Assembly (NCBI GenBank): GCA_907163375.1
Contig: CAJQUW010016925.1
Span: 124,001 to 188,000 of the forward strand
Source: Prostheceraeus crozeri
Taxonomy: Eukaryota > Platyhelminthes > Polycladida > Euryleptidae
Direction of reading: 5' to 3'
Length of the DNA: 64,000 nt
A model generated the notes under the pieces. It was not told the DNA's origin and made no database searches. It saw only the letters and a program-made list of their open reading frames with translations. A program made the translations under genes and the position numbers. Positions 60,801-63,727 of the stretch are shown here, piece by piece; the stretch's first letter is position 1, and each line of letters starts with the position of its first letter.

Positions 60801-61191
60801 ACAAAAAAGAACATAATTCAATTATTCTCTATTGAATCATATTGCTATTGCTATTGTGTGTGAAGCATTATGGCATTTATGAAAACATGCATCCAGTAAT
60901 TGATCGCATTTCGCAAATTAGGGCCTACATATGTAGGCAGTCTTTACACGTGCCGTCGACATTCTTCGTAGGCTACCTAATGTCAAATAATAGAGTATCA
61001 CACTTTGAGTATCAGAAGACAATATTTGTTTTCTAAAGTAATTTTGACATTCTAAAACTTTAAATGCAAAAGAATGAAATATAATTAGATTTCAATCAAT
61101 TTTAGTTACCTGTCAAATGTGTCTCATTCAAAATGCGAACTGAAAGCACTATCCGACAAAGAAGAACGAATGTCAAGCAATAACGTAGCAT
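21646..61191 (-). CDS. Lipase A: secreted pancreatic-lipase-type triacylglycerol lipase, 11 coding exons
   Basis: Eleven exons with GT-AG borders and matching phases join to 1509 bp, or 502 residues plus stop. Residues 1-20 form a signal peptide. The lipase domain follows, opening with CYGNLGCF and NRPINFLPQ. The nucleophile Ser189 sits in GHSLGAH, Asp213 in GLDAASP and His298 in ACDHLR; the 24-residue Ser-Asp spacing equals that of pancreatic lipase. A lid loop of about 23 residues is bounded by two cysteines in exons 6 and 7. A PLAT/lipoxygenase-like domain fills roughly residues 373-475, and a cysteine-bearing tail ends the protein. The family hydrolyses acylglycerols outside the cell, often in the gut. 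The coordinates cover the coding span; intron 3 contains a Polinton. No coding damage is seen. Whether the substrate is a triglyceride or a phospholipid cannot be read from sequence. Confidence 0.93.
21892..22400 (-). pseudogene. Degraded coding remnant, unknown
   Basis: An 87-codon frame (21892-22155) continues upstream, with stops, into protein-like readings ([20 protein letters not shown]). No family recognised; possibly transposase debris in lipase A intron 10. Confidence 0.3.
22413..22840. repeat. Left arm of a 1-kb fold-back
   Basis: About 400 bp matching the complement of 23051-23446 at high identity. The arms carry a parallel open frame ([18 protein letters not shown]), probably by chance or from the ancestral element. 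Confidence 0.85.
23051..23446. repeat. Right arm of a 1-kb fold-back
   Basis: Inverted counterpart of 22413-22840; the unique spacer is about 210 bp. Confidence 0.85.
23935..24223. mobile_element. MITE with low-complexity A+T core
   Basis: Inverted ends of about 67 bp begin GCATATCAC and contain gactcgaagtaatt and ggtcaaagtaaaaaa. The core is almost pure A+T (about 24000-24110). Confidence 0.75.
24224..26830. other. Lipase A intron 10, no gene
   Basis: AT-rich sequence. A hairpin at 24958-25085 is listed separately. Frames here lack family features. Confidence 0.4.
24958..25085. repeat. Hairpin with arms of about 45 bp
   Basis: The left arm starts agcaaaaaacaatttatatt and the right arm ends with its complement; both contain acaagcgt / acgcttgt. 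The loop is about 30 bp. Confidence 0.7.
26831..27019 (-). CDS. Lipase A exon 10 (PLAT domain, second half)
   Basis: It encodes [13 protein letters not shown] and the remaining PLAT strands; 189 bp, phase 2 to 2, acceptor TTTCAG, donor GTAGGT. Reading past the donor gives an immediate stop, so the last exon is needed to finish the protein. Confidence 0.92.
27655..28070 (+). repeat. Dispersed repeat, copy 1
   Basis: It matches 32315-32712 in the same orientation, sharing atcgaatggaaagactttca and gaaattgtccttcgatga. Intronic; no terminal structure identified. Confidence 0.65.
28545..29150. mobile_element. Fold-back element
   Basis: Arms of nearly 190 bp (28548-28735 and 28960-29148) pair with moderate identity; aatgaatcaatcgtcac is in both orientations. 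The centre holds a CT-rich tract near 28770. It lies in lipase A intron 9. Confidence 0.7.
29435..29555 (-). CDS. Lipase A exon 9 (PLAT domain, first half)
   Basis: It encodes [20 protein letters not shown] and the first PLAT strands. 121 bp, acceptor AACAG, donor GTAAGT, phase 1 to 2. Lipase B has an exon of exactly the same length and phase at 8475-8595. Confidence 0.92.
30311..30809 (+). mobile_element. hAT element (Charlie/ZBED-like), internally deleted
   Basis: 499 bp with inverted ends CAGCGGTTCTCAAAC and GTTTGAGAACCGCTG, flanked by 8-bp duplications gtttacag / gttaacag. Inside, about 30560-30727 reads [20 protein letters not shown] and [17 protein letters not shown], the C-terminal dimerisation region of hAT transposases. 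The rest of the transposase is deleted. Confidence 0.88.
31062..31194 (-). CDS. Lipase A exon 8 (cysteine-rich segment)
   Basis: It encodes [16 protein letters not shown] and [11 protein letters not shown], matching the cysteine-paired stretch before the PLAT domain. Acceptor TTCCAG, donor GTAAGT, 133 bp, phase 0 to 1. Confidence 0.93.
31401..32216 (+). mobile_element. 0.8-kb TIR repeat, copy 2
   Basis: Same family as 14643-15454. It lies in lipase A intron 7; non-coding. Confidence 0.7.
32315..32712 (+). repeat. Dispersed repeat, copy 2
   Basis: Direct counterpart of 27655-28070; both are inside lipase A introns. Confidence 0.65.
32713..33824. other. Lipase A intron 7, no recognised feature
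   Basis: AT-rich; no frame or repeat border that I can support. Confidence 0.4.
33825..34335. mobile_element. Non-autonomous TIR element
   Basis: Inverted ends of about 60 bp beginning CCAGAAACAACTTTTAG and containing acaaaaataaattt and cacagcgagaaa. The core has no frame. Confidence 0.7.
34465..34583 (-). CDS. Lipase A exon 7 (lid end, catalytic histidine)
   Basis: It encodes [17 protein letters not shown], giving the second lid cysteine and the triad His298, then AFPCRNY. Acceptor TTGCAG, donor GTAAGT, 119 bp, ending at phase 0. Confidence 0.94.
35086..35507 (+). mobile_element. hAT-like MITE, copy 3
   Basis: It matches 9632-10151 in inverted orientation and ends CTAATTCTGTAG. It abuts a diverged SINE. 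Confidence 0.75.
35520..35820 (+). mobile_element. tRNA-derived SINE, diverged single copy
   Basis: Shares cggaatcaa, ttgacttaat and the CTTTGCTGTCAAT tail with the copies at 3705 and 20041; the B box is eroded. It is the oldest copy in the window. Confidence 0.6.
36296..36412 (-). CDS. Lipase A exon 6 (lid start)
   Basis: It encodes [11 protein letters not shown], then the first lid cysteine and most of the lid. Acceptor TTCCAG, donor GTTAGT, 117 bp, phase 1 to 1. Confidence 0.94.
36413..37007. other. Lipase A intron 5, no recognised feature
   Basis: 595 bp between exons; nothing seen. Confidence 0.45.
37008..37124 (-). CDS. Lipase A exon 5 (catalytic aspartate)
   Basis: It encodes [11 protein letters not shown], with the triad aspartate (Asp213), then [19 protein letters not shown]. 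Acceptor TTGCAG, donor GTAAGA, phase 1 to 1. Confidence 0.95.
37550..38532. mobile_element. TIR element (TACACTG ends)
   Basis: 983 bp with inverted ends TACACTGTAAATCGCT and AGCGATTTTCCAGTGTA. Internal atacgaga / tataccaa phrases recur. No transposase frame; it lies in lipase A intron 4. Confidence 0.6.
38654..38774 (-). CDS. Lipase A exon 4 (catalytic serine)
   Basis: It encodes [16 protein letters not shown], the GxSxG nucleophile elbow with Ser189. Acceptor TTTAG, donor GTAATT, phase 0 to phase 1. Confidence 0.95.
39000..39850. other. Lipase A intron 3, host part left of the Polinton
   Basis: No feature recognised in the host intron between exon 4 and the Polinton. Confidence 0.4.
39851..39856. 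repeat. Polinton target-site duplication, left
   Basis: gatatg, identical to 55813-55818; six bases is the Polinton rule. Confidence 0.88.
39857..40527. repeat. Polinton left terminal inverted repeat
   Basis: The inner part (about 40090-40527) is the inverted match of 55285-55600. It contains tandem units of 78-79 bp, each with gaccgttccaggacacc (40171, 40250, 40328), plus a further copy of the motif at 39871. The outer part, with two longer units holding acataaattcatgaattt, does not match the right end. Confidence 0.85.
40440..40599 (+). CDS. Polinton small ORF beside the left repeat
   Basis: About 52 codons from an AAAAATG start inside the inverted repeat; acidic and serine-rich, then lysine/asparagine-rich. 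It overlaps the next frame by 4 bp. It may be a leader peptide or chance; no family is recognised. Confidence 0.3.
40596..41186 (+). CDS. Polinton two-helix membrane protein
   Basis: 196 residues. A basic N-terminal helix (YKKLRKRW) is followed by two hydrophobic segments at about 35-60 and 62-85 ([20 protein letters not shown] and [17 protein letters not shown]), then a long charged C-terminal helix region. The layout resembles small two-helix membrane proteins found in virus-like elements and SLATT-type proteins, but I cannot assign a family. It is the first gene rightward of the left repeat. Confidence 0.6.
   Translation: MKDKESQLLLRLEHYKKLRKRWTNVKNVTQGIGIFLTISLGALTIVISSGVLVIPVVATALTGTGVFATSLVTMLDKSLITKKRKSLKTKHLHIKEVYDKLHYYFQRVCDDNVITLDEIEKFDQIANEVNQISFQLQSEKVDDKNKQGGKISSDGKTFTDGKISNEENDKIFLEELKTLSENLSKTLLNKTLLNKT
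41303..42115 (+). CDS. Polinton conserved unknown protein
   Basis: 270 residues from the ATG in the AAAAATGG context at 41303. The first third is a charged coiled coil ([12 protein letters not shown]...), followed by a compact region with [21 protein letters not shown]. Its position just before the minor capsid gene suggests a virion or assembly role. That is inference from order only; the family is not recognised. Confidence 0.6.
   Translation: MDKIKADNFKRIKQLEELIKQRNIMKENRLQHRMIKAGIQSDMFEKMQQTEQVKTDFEKTMKPFKTLEKESTNNDKQIDITDPEHKTILDDYGLLESNINKKLPKSMQFEHSISFIDGKTIPRFYLGQKEIFPQPFRGLIFSPDKYPFNLERNFVDLLRGADLNNYAVEDLIKYKAMLDRVGAVKSLRRYKQLENLLSTGVKVGKGFKTETTVFLPDDPQELLNRLNILISAIKEGHNSSFNEIHAILKGLPEKKILNEDDYKSITNRMF
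42194..42982 (+). CDS. Polinton minor capsid (penton-like) protein
   Basis: 262 residues, beta-rich, with the usual plan of Polinton/adintovirus minor capsid proteins: an early [14 protein letters not shown] strand pair, a [20 protein letters not shown] segment, LLGFNKQTY in the middle, and a late [20 protein letters not shown] strand before the end. In related elements this single jelly-roll forms the capsid vertices. It lies directly before the ATPase gene, a common order. It looks whole. Confidence 0.75.
   Translation: MCSADLDKINYHLENLTEILGSSKFSTTLKIITTTSSHTCNLEPILHLEQNKNYQIALTSFSTFNTIQNVIKDVNDQFRYSTDKGKTWKILTFLPGSYEVESISNEIKRHLGIPFKDKKQLHFAVEPAVNKFSLTLDENHQVDFNHDRSLSKLLGFNKQTYSQGYHLGEKIPKITVINSIVVHCDIIEGGYINGKLSNLIFSFPAFTVPIGYRLNVIPQTLIYFPITRKTINNINIRITDEKGQEINFGGEEIMIDLLVRQV
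43069..43836 (+). CDS. Polinton genome-packaging ATPase
   Basis: 255 residues of the FtsK/HerA-type ATPases of Polintons, adintoviruses and their kin. Walker A is [12 protein letters not shown] at residues 29-40, Walker B is [11 protein letters not shown] near residue 150, and a sensor-like stretch [12 protein letters not shown] follows. The family pumps DNA into capsids. It lies between the minor capsid gene and a small unknown gene. It looks whole. Confidence 0.9.
   Translation: MSELPPLNKKKLKFNHHPNLSNKVLSVICGRSGCGKTYLLFKILTTPNFLDYNNLIIYTTTAEQPVYQFLKYGFENNLKKTVIASLFKEYEKSEDEEEISSWCEEAAKNNQLVESNKNKHIKIQLIDDSGNMQDPSKLDKTMKHCVIFDDCVNDRDQSVQRNYFTRGRHNNCSVFYLTQCMYSLDGSVIRKNANIFILFEINARNLSDLLRDLCVRNKDEFKQSCNNAWSKDYGFITINIDKKIHDRVIEQLFSD
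43946..44251 (+). CDS. Polinton small unknown protein
   Basis: About 101 residues, taking the ATG at 43946 in the element's AAAAATATG context. Basic and aromatic-rich ([23 protein letters not shown]). Not recognised; it sits between the ATPase and polymerase genes. Confidence 0.5.
   Translation: MFNAYKIEHIPVLKDYRHPTNPVNSKKEVRFYYHHKYVALVTDYKTKHGIKPCVKTEDFPLCLRSFRVFLAYNNLWWLVKKEHLTTHELETLHQLHIPVYM
44301..47837 (+). pseudogene. Polinton DNA polymerase B (protein-primed type), broken
   Basis: The region encodes a family B polymerase of the protein-primed kind found in all autonomous Polintons. Visible parts in order: exonuclease motif DLETF, exonuclease II-type NSSGFDSYF, polymerase A motif [12 protein letters not shown], polymerase B motif LMNSLYGK, and polymerase C motif [10 protein letters not shown] basic N-terminal arm precedes them. 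The gene is broken, with about two breaks. Two short GC-rich repeat blocks lie inside it (about 45635-45672 and 46385-46444). Confidence 0.92.
46385..46444 (+). repeat. Tandem 30-bp hairpin repeat inside the polymerase region
   Basis: Two units, each with cgctacgctg and the hairpin gggactttgtccc. Each unit is 30 bp, so it adds ten residues (GRYAxGTLSx) without changing frame. It resembles the small palindromes between the element's genes. Confidence 0.85.
47838..48065. repeat. A+T tandem repeats between convergent Polinton genes
   Basis: Repeats of acatctaaaaa(c/t)tt and then of attaagttttatcat separate the polymerase end from the leftward genes; this is a likely transcription-end region for both. 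Confidence 0.6.
48040..48822 (-). CDS. Polinton leftward ORF 1 (weak sliding-clamp look)
   Basis: 260 residues. An acidic, low-complexity middle ([16 protein letters not shown]) separates an N-terminal stretch from a beta-rich part with [19 protein letters not shown] and [20 protein letters not shown], which follows the strand-helix-strand pattern of a clamp (PCNA) half. The C-terminus repeats DDDDEES and PIREW. A GC-rich mini-hairpin pair near 48693-48724 is translated in frame. Function unproven. Confidence 0.5.
   Translation of the reverse strand: MLKSYINGLAQQEKIYMWTTPYTINNVHNHNHNKRTEGSRALPDLKESYDNIDDNNIYDDNIDDNIDDDSETSGNGVNGKKDYKNISNYKNLSEEKFISHTDVHDINTTYNPNLSKFHFLTIENNNDGIVEDTVRQLCVGSTKFKLGFTSNQFKILSSLIKTKSDSDYGGVIKFSKRDQRPIFFSIILLSDNKCNLKLDIPIREWYPIREWHPLPKSVIYDVEETIYDDDEESIDDDDEESIVSENKFKLSFDKTLYDKT
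48847..49458 (-). CDS. Polinton leftward ORF 2 (weak sliding-clamp look)
   Basis: 203 residues after an A-rich start context. Residues from about 70 on ([50 protein letters not shown]) recall the first domain of PCNA: helix, beta strands, then the I.I.xLxKxLK helix. The N-terminus is serine- and asparagine-rich. The two leftward genes together could supply a processivity factor for the polymerase; this is inference. Confidence 0.5.
   Translation of the reverse strand: MENPNLKKSYSPVSSCSSYSTRSTGFENKCFDNNNNNNTITNPCIDVNLLFQLQAEIFREQTKGLPSIETNYCIFSGDPFIKFMEIVSKYNDVAYVELNKENMVIIGHNNVYGFIRAVLLISNTEWIENKIINYINIKELVKKLKSFSKEKIRLFVDEQNQYNIHIESKKHNEELLCQVYYRDTIYKQETLEMPQRYDDDTYI
49553..50444 (+). pseudogene. 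Polinton tail-fibre-like and coiled-coil region, broken
   Basis: The start carries a phage-tail-fibre-type motif ([14 protein letters not shown], then ELTNKQYVD), as in collar repeats of fibres. The rest is a long lysine/glutamate heptad coiled coil of more than 200 residues with an IRKRKS end. An attachment fibre with a trimeric coiled stalk would fit. About one break. Confidence 0.55.
50498..51028 (+). CDS. Polinton glycine/alanine-rich virion-type protein
   Basis: 176 residues. After a short polar start, [16 protein letters not shown] and [19 protein letters not shown] form an amphipathic, membrane-active-looking stretch like adenovirus protein VI or pX and adintovirus equivalents, then a charged helix and a basic patch. 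Codons near 50872-50905 and 50955-51022 are made of the element's GC-rich mini-hairpins. Confidence 0.55.
   Translation: MPIIYKHNLKQFASNQRIAHEPRMNPVYHYDNRETVHTEGAGIFSGIGSIVNLIKNNKDLITSAAKGAAAIGSTASAISNAVKSQNELKQLEAIRKLRNDSEELKNLKKLSEETKNKIANIAVGETLRSGAPSDSKHKKKSGVAIKRSIEEIRGNGVSSNLRFNQQSCSGAGLAKF
51030..51135. repeat. A+T tandem repeat before the major capsid gene
   Basis: About six units of 16-18 bp (agtaaaatttttttagc). Confidence 0.75.
51180..52514 (+). CDS. Polinton major capsid protein (double jelly-roll)
   Basis: About 444 residues from the ATG at 51180. The N-terminal [20 protein letters not shown], middle [19 protein letters not shown] and C-terminal [15 protein letters not shown] and [10 protein letters not shown] are spaced like the two jelly-rolls of Polinton/adintovirus hexon-like capsid proteins. 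Length and place beside other virion genes agree. It looks whole. Confidence 0.8.
   Translation: MSSLIENKFRLDDPPFVSCNQKKNDYIRIAMNPGSSSRVNTGGDLIFEVDNQQSYIYLPDSFLHCEYSLYSDANFTTPLPDTDNIALENNFFPKLFTQMRLDVATQNIETISDSPGVIDTMLRFVTIGENNKKYEIEGWFPDTNDGIIVDDLTHAGTDAAGIAKDVENIAKHLNKTNNSAYKERREFNKKSKQTVNWSLSPLFGYLDYDKISYQLKFKLIIHRTTNNEFIFFGKTGKKAYLKIDRLEWWIKHITPSLEIETAIAKRLNTNKPIPVNFLKRTAILVTFSEQRFNWHFTRTANTPRYLLLTFQRNNSPSFDKNNNLFHINTIRSLQVSLHQTRYPIDPLRFDDTNNQFMEGYDSYRNLCIEFGVEPQLTPGDWRHLYPVFCFDLSAQSEDIIKTGCDVTINIEKKDSTTSLMAYGLLLEDVKYSIEILNGKMARIG
52511..52600. repeat. Cluster of GC-rich mini-hairpins
   Basis: ggctaaagcc, ggagctacgctcc and ggacctttggtcc follow one another after the capsid stop. Confidence 0.85.
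52610..52755. repeat. A+T tandem repeat
   Basis: Three to four units of about 45 bp containing taactagaatagattaaaaa. Confidence 0.75.
52764..53246 (+). CDS. Polinton pX-like protein
   Basis: 160 residues with a central glycine-rich hydrophobic motif [20 protein letters not shown] then [12 protein letters not shown], close to the GG-hydrophobic motif of adenovirus core protein X and of adintovirus virion proteins. A charged helix and LSPSMIR end follow. A role at the capsid core or in membrane breaching is likely from the family. Confidence 0.65.
   Translation: MSQAKSNNNKTVELKLRNIIDKNTHKTITINKEKYYISKPMIENIQLQEEKNGGILPLIPLIIGGIPAAGSVAGGTAGIVQAVNKNKSEKAALEEQKRHNRELEKVARGEGIVDNFISKLKLVDEGKRVLKNILHNVDDLIEIKETKDGSGIYLSPSMIR
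53246..53335. repeat. Cluster of GC-rich mini-hairpins
   Basis: Two near-copies of ggacctttggtcc and two of atcggctaaagcc, like the cluster at 52511-52600. Confidence 0.85.
53358..54665 (+). CDS. Polinton phospholipase A2-integrase fusion
   Basis: One open frame of 435 residues, taking the ATG at 53358. Residues 45-130 are a parvovirus VP1-type phospholipase A2: calcium loop YTGPGT, then [11 protein letters not shown] with the catalytic His-Asp. A linker made of GC-rich mini-hairpins (53820-53872) follows. Next comes a retroviral-type integrase core with Asp in IWSADLIHM, Asp in LFVDKGSEF and Glu in [11 protein letters not shown], and a C-terminal SH3/chromo-like part (FKIGDRVRI...). In other Polintons the integrase is normally a separate protein. 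It looks whole. Confidence 0.85.
   Translation: MNSTNSENLFKLKISNLDLLNHPLNKNKNSNCQHIGGDIQKTLENFPGFIWSKYSKEKHLPGHSYTGPGTRLDIRLDENNNPKPGEEPINRVDAAAYRHDLAYRNHDLSSRHAADKKMIQELDSIQNPTFREKIERMFVKKALQAKILFGQGLNETTAKLSESNARTYASEIHKEYRRPKYLLKVKVFNKDDIWSADLIHMPNEKDYKYALTVIDLYTRYAWVKPLKNKSGLSVKYAFEEIFKESNRKPRKLFVDKGSEFYNRNVQPLFETVYSTENAGKAVVIERFNRTLKNKLFKKFTEQRNQKWLKILPGIVEEYNNKVHSGIEETPKNASDDPDLIRKKIFENNYWNENNNLNESDPNLQKRKPKFKIGDRVRIFKYKNKFEKGFVGYWTKEIFEVCKINQTYTITYEIKDLDDENVRGRFYQNELQRTDF
54738..55211 (-). pseudogene. Polinton adenain-like cysteine protease, broken
   Basis: Minus strand, after an A-rich start context. [12 protein letters not shown] carries the catalytic-His segment, and [20 protein letters not shown] has the aspartate region and the FDSYG motif of adenovirus-type maturation proteases. 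The family cuts capsid precursors. It is convergent with the integrase gene. About one break. Confidence 0.75.
55236..55280. repeat. Short tandem repeat
   Basis: Two and a half units of about 22 bp (gggacccctagaagt), just inside the right terminal repeat. Confidence 0.8.
55285..55812. repeat. Polinton right terminal inverted repeat
   Basis: Two copies of the 78-bp unit (motif complements near 55450 and 55529) against three in the left arm. The outer 200 bp are unlike the left end except for the terminal AGTA. Confidence 0.85.
55737..55802. repeat. Terminal hairpin of the Polinton
   Basis: Perfect 17-bp arms (agtgtgacatccggcgc and its complement) enclose a 32-bp loop of aagcg units, 10 bp from the element's right end. 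Confidence 0.85.
55813..55818. repeat. Polinton target-site duplication, right
   Basis: gatatg, directly after the terminal TACT. Confidence 0.88.
55848..55994 (-). CDS. Lipase A exon 3
   Basis: 147 bp, 49 codons, phase 0 at both ends. It contains [10 protein letters not shown] and [15 protein letters not shown], typical of the strand and helix before the nucleophile elbow. Its GTCAGT donor lies 30 bp from the 6-bp duplication at the right end of the Polinton. Confidence 0.93.
56062..56342 (-). CDS. Lipase A exon 2 (N-terminal lipase domain)
   Basis: It follows a TGCAG acceptor and encodes residues 28-121, with the family hallmarks [23 protein letters not shown] and the oxyanion-hole segment FIVHGF. 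It ends at phase 0 before GTTAGT; intron 2 is only 67 bp. Confidence 0.93.
56615..56850. repeat. Direct repeat in intron 1
   Basis: The block with cgcaaaaactcacttgca at about 56650 recurs at 56792 with its neighbours (cctacatgg...gcgaaagcac). Confidence 0.6.
57841..57872. repeat. (GA)16 microsatellite
   Basis: Uninterrupted GA dinucleotides. Confidence 0.95.
57880..58790 (+). pseudogene. LINE fragment with APE-type endonuclease
   Basis: The open stretch 58162-58458 reads [13 protein letters not shown], then [21 protein letters not shown] and SVIDNLIIS, the core of the apurinic-type endonuclease of non-LTR retrotransposons. After a stop, [14 protein letters not shown] continues the domain, and degraded linker sequence follows to about 58790. 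No reverse transcriptase remains, and stops lie on both sides. It sits in lipase A intron 1. Confidence 0.75.
58800..59838. other. Lipase A intron 1, unclassified repeat-like stretch
   Basis: Phrases such as gagtacta and tactcat recur in both orientations (59040-59120, 59630-59780) up to the palindrome. They may be the body of one fold-back element, but its borders are not clear. Confidence 0.35.
59839..59932. repeat. Near-perfect 94-bp palindrome
   Basis: Arms of 46 bp (59839-59884, 59887-59932) with one mismatch and a 2-bp centre; tagtacttccaaaagacc opens the left arm. Weaker symmetry continues outward to about 59822-59950. Confidence 0.95.
59950..61100. other. Lipase A intron 1, no gene
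   Basis: Nothing recognised beyond the simple sequence at 60530-60625. Confidence 0.4.
60530..60625. repeat. A+T simple sequence
   Basis: (TA)n tract followed by degenerate taatatat sequence with short inverted repeats. Confidence 0.7.
61110..61191 (-). CDS. Lipase A exon 1 (signal peptide)
   Basis: The ATG at 61191 opens a hydrophobic leader ([18 protein letters not shown]). The exon ends before a GTAACT donor at 61109, leaving phase 1, which fits exon 2. The start is supported by a TATA box about 40 bp upstream. Confidence 0.85.
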
Positions 61192-61231
61192 TCTCGAATG
61201 ATATGATGATCGATCCACATGCCAGAGCGTC

Positions 61232-61239
61232 CTTATATA
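61232..61239 (-). promoter_or_regulatory. TATA box of lipase A
   Basis: On the minus strand the sequence reads TATATAAG, about 41-48 bp upstream of the ATG, which would give a very short 5' leader. The spacing suits a TATA-driven, tissue-specific gene. Confidence 0.6.
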
Positions 61240-61249
61240 TTCTTAAGTT

Positions 61250-63727
61250 GACAACCAGATGACACAATTCCCACTGTTATCGAACGACGGATTCATAGTG
61301 AGAGATCGATAAGGAATTTTTTGTGGATACTCTCACCCGGCGTTTCTTAACTAGTGAGCGGCGTAACCTTTTAATCTTAATATGAAACAGATTTAAAAAA
61401 CCCGAAAGTTCAAGATAGGTCAGCGCTCTGTTTACGTGCTCTTTGGAGGATCATGGAAGGTTAATTTTAATGAAAAGTGCTGTGACCTTTCTCTATGATC
61501 TTATTGGAAAATGAAGATAATGATCACAAAAAAAGAAATGACAGATGCTCCGTGTATTCTATTTTTCACACTCTTTTCACTGATCTGTGGATGAAATGAC
61601 GTGATAATTTGTGCATGAGCAACTGCTGTGATACTACAGTCTATTTCATTCTTGTTTATGAACCAAAGGTCGGTTGTCGATGTCTCTTGTTTGTAGTCGA
61701 TATCTCTTGCAGAATTTAGTGCAGACACTCGAACAGGGCTATATTACTGTATGTTTGTGTATTCGCTTGTAATGTGCGTCATATGGTCGCAATATTTGAA
61801 GTCAGTTTGTAGTATGGAAAATCAATTGTCGAAATAACGAACTCAATATTTTGAAGTCAGTTTCCTTATTCATTTTTCAATGAAAAGATTTTTAACTCTA
61901 CCAAATAACATATCACACGTCAATAGATATACAAATAATACAAAGTAAATGTACATTAGAGATCTATTGGGTGTGTCTCGCAACACATGCTTATACGAGA
62001 TCCAGACAGCGGGCCAGCATAGTCAAAACCGACCAATATCGGTACTAGTGATGTGAAATTACCACTAATTTTTGATTTGGGTAATTATTGCCTATAGTTG
62101 CTACTTTCACTTTTAGTAATGTTCCCATAACAATTACCATACACTTCTCACATGATGTAAATTCACTGGTAATTGTTAGTGTGGGTAGTTAATAACAACT
62201 GTAGCAGGGAATGGGCTGGCAACAGACGTCTCCTTAATCGACTTGTTAAAACTGGTAGCTGGTCAACTTAGACCATTCAATCTCTATATGGGTTAGATGA
62301 CTCATTACATAGTGACCTTTTTTTGGTTTCTTGATTTTCACATTTGTAATTTCAGTTAACTCCTCGTCATATCCATGACGAACTCTCATTTTAGTTCTTT
62401 GATTGTAAAATAAAATTGATTATAAGTTTTAATTTAGTTCTCTTCCCTCCTAAAGTTGAGTCGGCTATAGACTTTATATGTATTTCGTTTCCTACTCTGT
62501 ACTGGGGTAAGTTACTCTATATTATTAGTATTAATTTATATTCATTCGCTCTTGATTTTAAGTTATCTAATTATTTACACGATTCTGCACTTTACACAAG
62601 GAAGTTGTTTAACTTTGGTATCCTCCGTTTCCTGGATCCTTCGCATTTTTACCATGTCGTGTTTTTTAATTTAATTATATGCAATACAAGTGAATGGTAG
62701 GCCTAGCCCCGGATGCAACTGAAGTTCCAAATAAAGCGTATCGGCATTGAATTGCAACAATTTCTATCCAGATTGATCGTCAATCAAGTGATCAAACAAT
62801 TATTGGCACTTGAATTGTGCGTGCATGAAACGACTGAACAGCAATGCGCTTTAATGCCAATCTGAGATAAAGGCATGCCCATAGAAGTCGGATTGTTAGA
62901 GATCTATGCTATCTAGAGCGGACATGAAAGCATGTCCAACATGTATTCATAACGGAAACAAAATGAATGAAAGCAGAGTCATTTGTGAATGTGCCATTTA
63001 ATGCTTATCGTTTGTAATTCTGCCTGTGGATCCATCAGAAGAAAAACTTTCAATACTTAATAATTACTTCCATTGGACGTATGAGCAAGAATATTCAACA
63101 TCTCTCACTGATAAAGTTGTGTTTGCAGTACCCGAAGAAATTTTCAATAACATAATTTACTGTATATTTCTCCCAACAATGAAACCGGGTACGTGGAGGA
63201 TTCGGCCCCAGAGCCATTTAGAATCTCACACTGACATTGTATCATCGCATCAATGAATTGTATTTGACATGATTGTAACTGCAGTGATAATTGTGGATGA
63301 TAAGTCACGAAAAAATCCAATGAATAGAACAGAAACTTCTTGATAAACACAGAAAGAAGCGGTGTTTTACACAATGAGACTGGTGTCGGACATGATAGAT
63401 AACATGGTTGATAACATGAAAGATGATTCCAGATAATTCATTCGAAACGATTATCAATTGATGAAAATCTATGACATGGCCGACCAATGAAGATGAAATC
63501 ACAAAATCGCCCGTAGAAATATTCAGAGGCATGCTCGAATACCACTTTGCTAAGGATCGCTTGCAATGGATTGTGAAGATCAATCATGCAGAAAATGGAA
63601 GCAGGAATCATAAGTCTGTGGGTACAAGATGAATTGTTATAATTTTCTTCAACAATTTCATTCATATTCAAACATATCTAGACAAGAGAGAACAATAGCA
63701 TAGATATCTGATCTCTATGGGTATACC
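61250..63727. other. Lipase A upstream region, no gene recognised
   Basis: Short frames at 62416-62700 and 63026-63256 lack family features. A stretch near 62060-62190 has repeated taattaccat / ggtaattgtt in both orientations. Confidence 0.4.

Noticed and set aside
62416-62700. Hydrophobic 94-codon frame
   Set aside because: Low-complexity A+T coding potential; no start context, domain or neighbour support.
63026-63256. 76-codon frame upstream of lipase A
   Set aside because: No recognised family and no splice partners.
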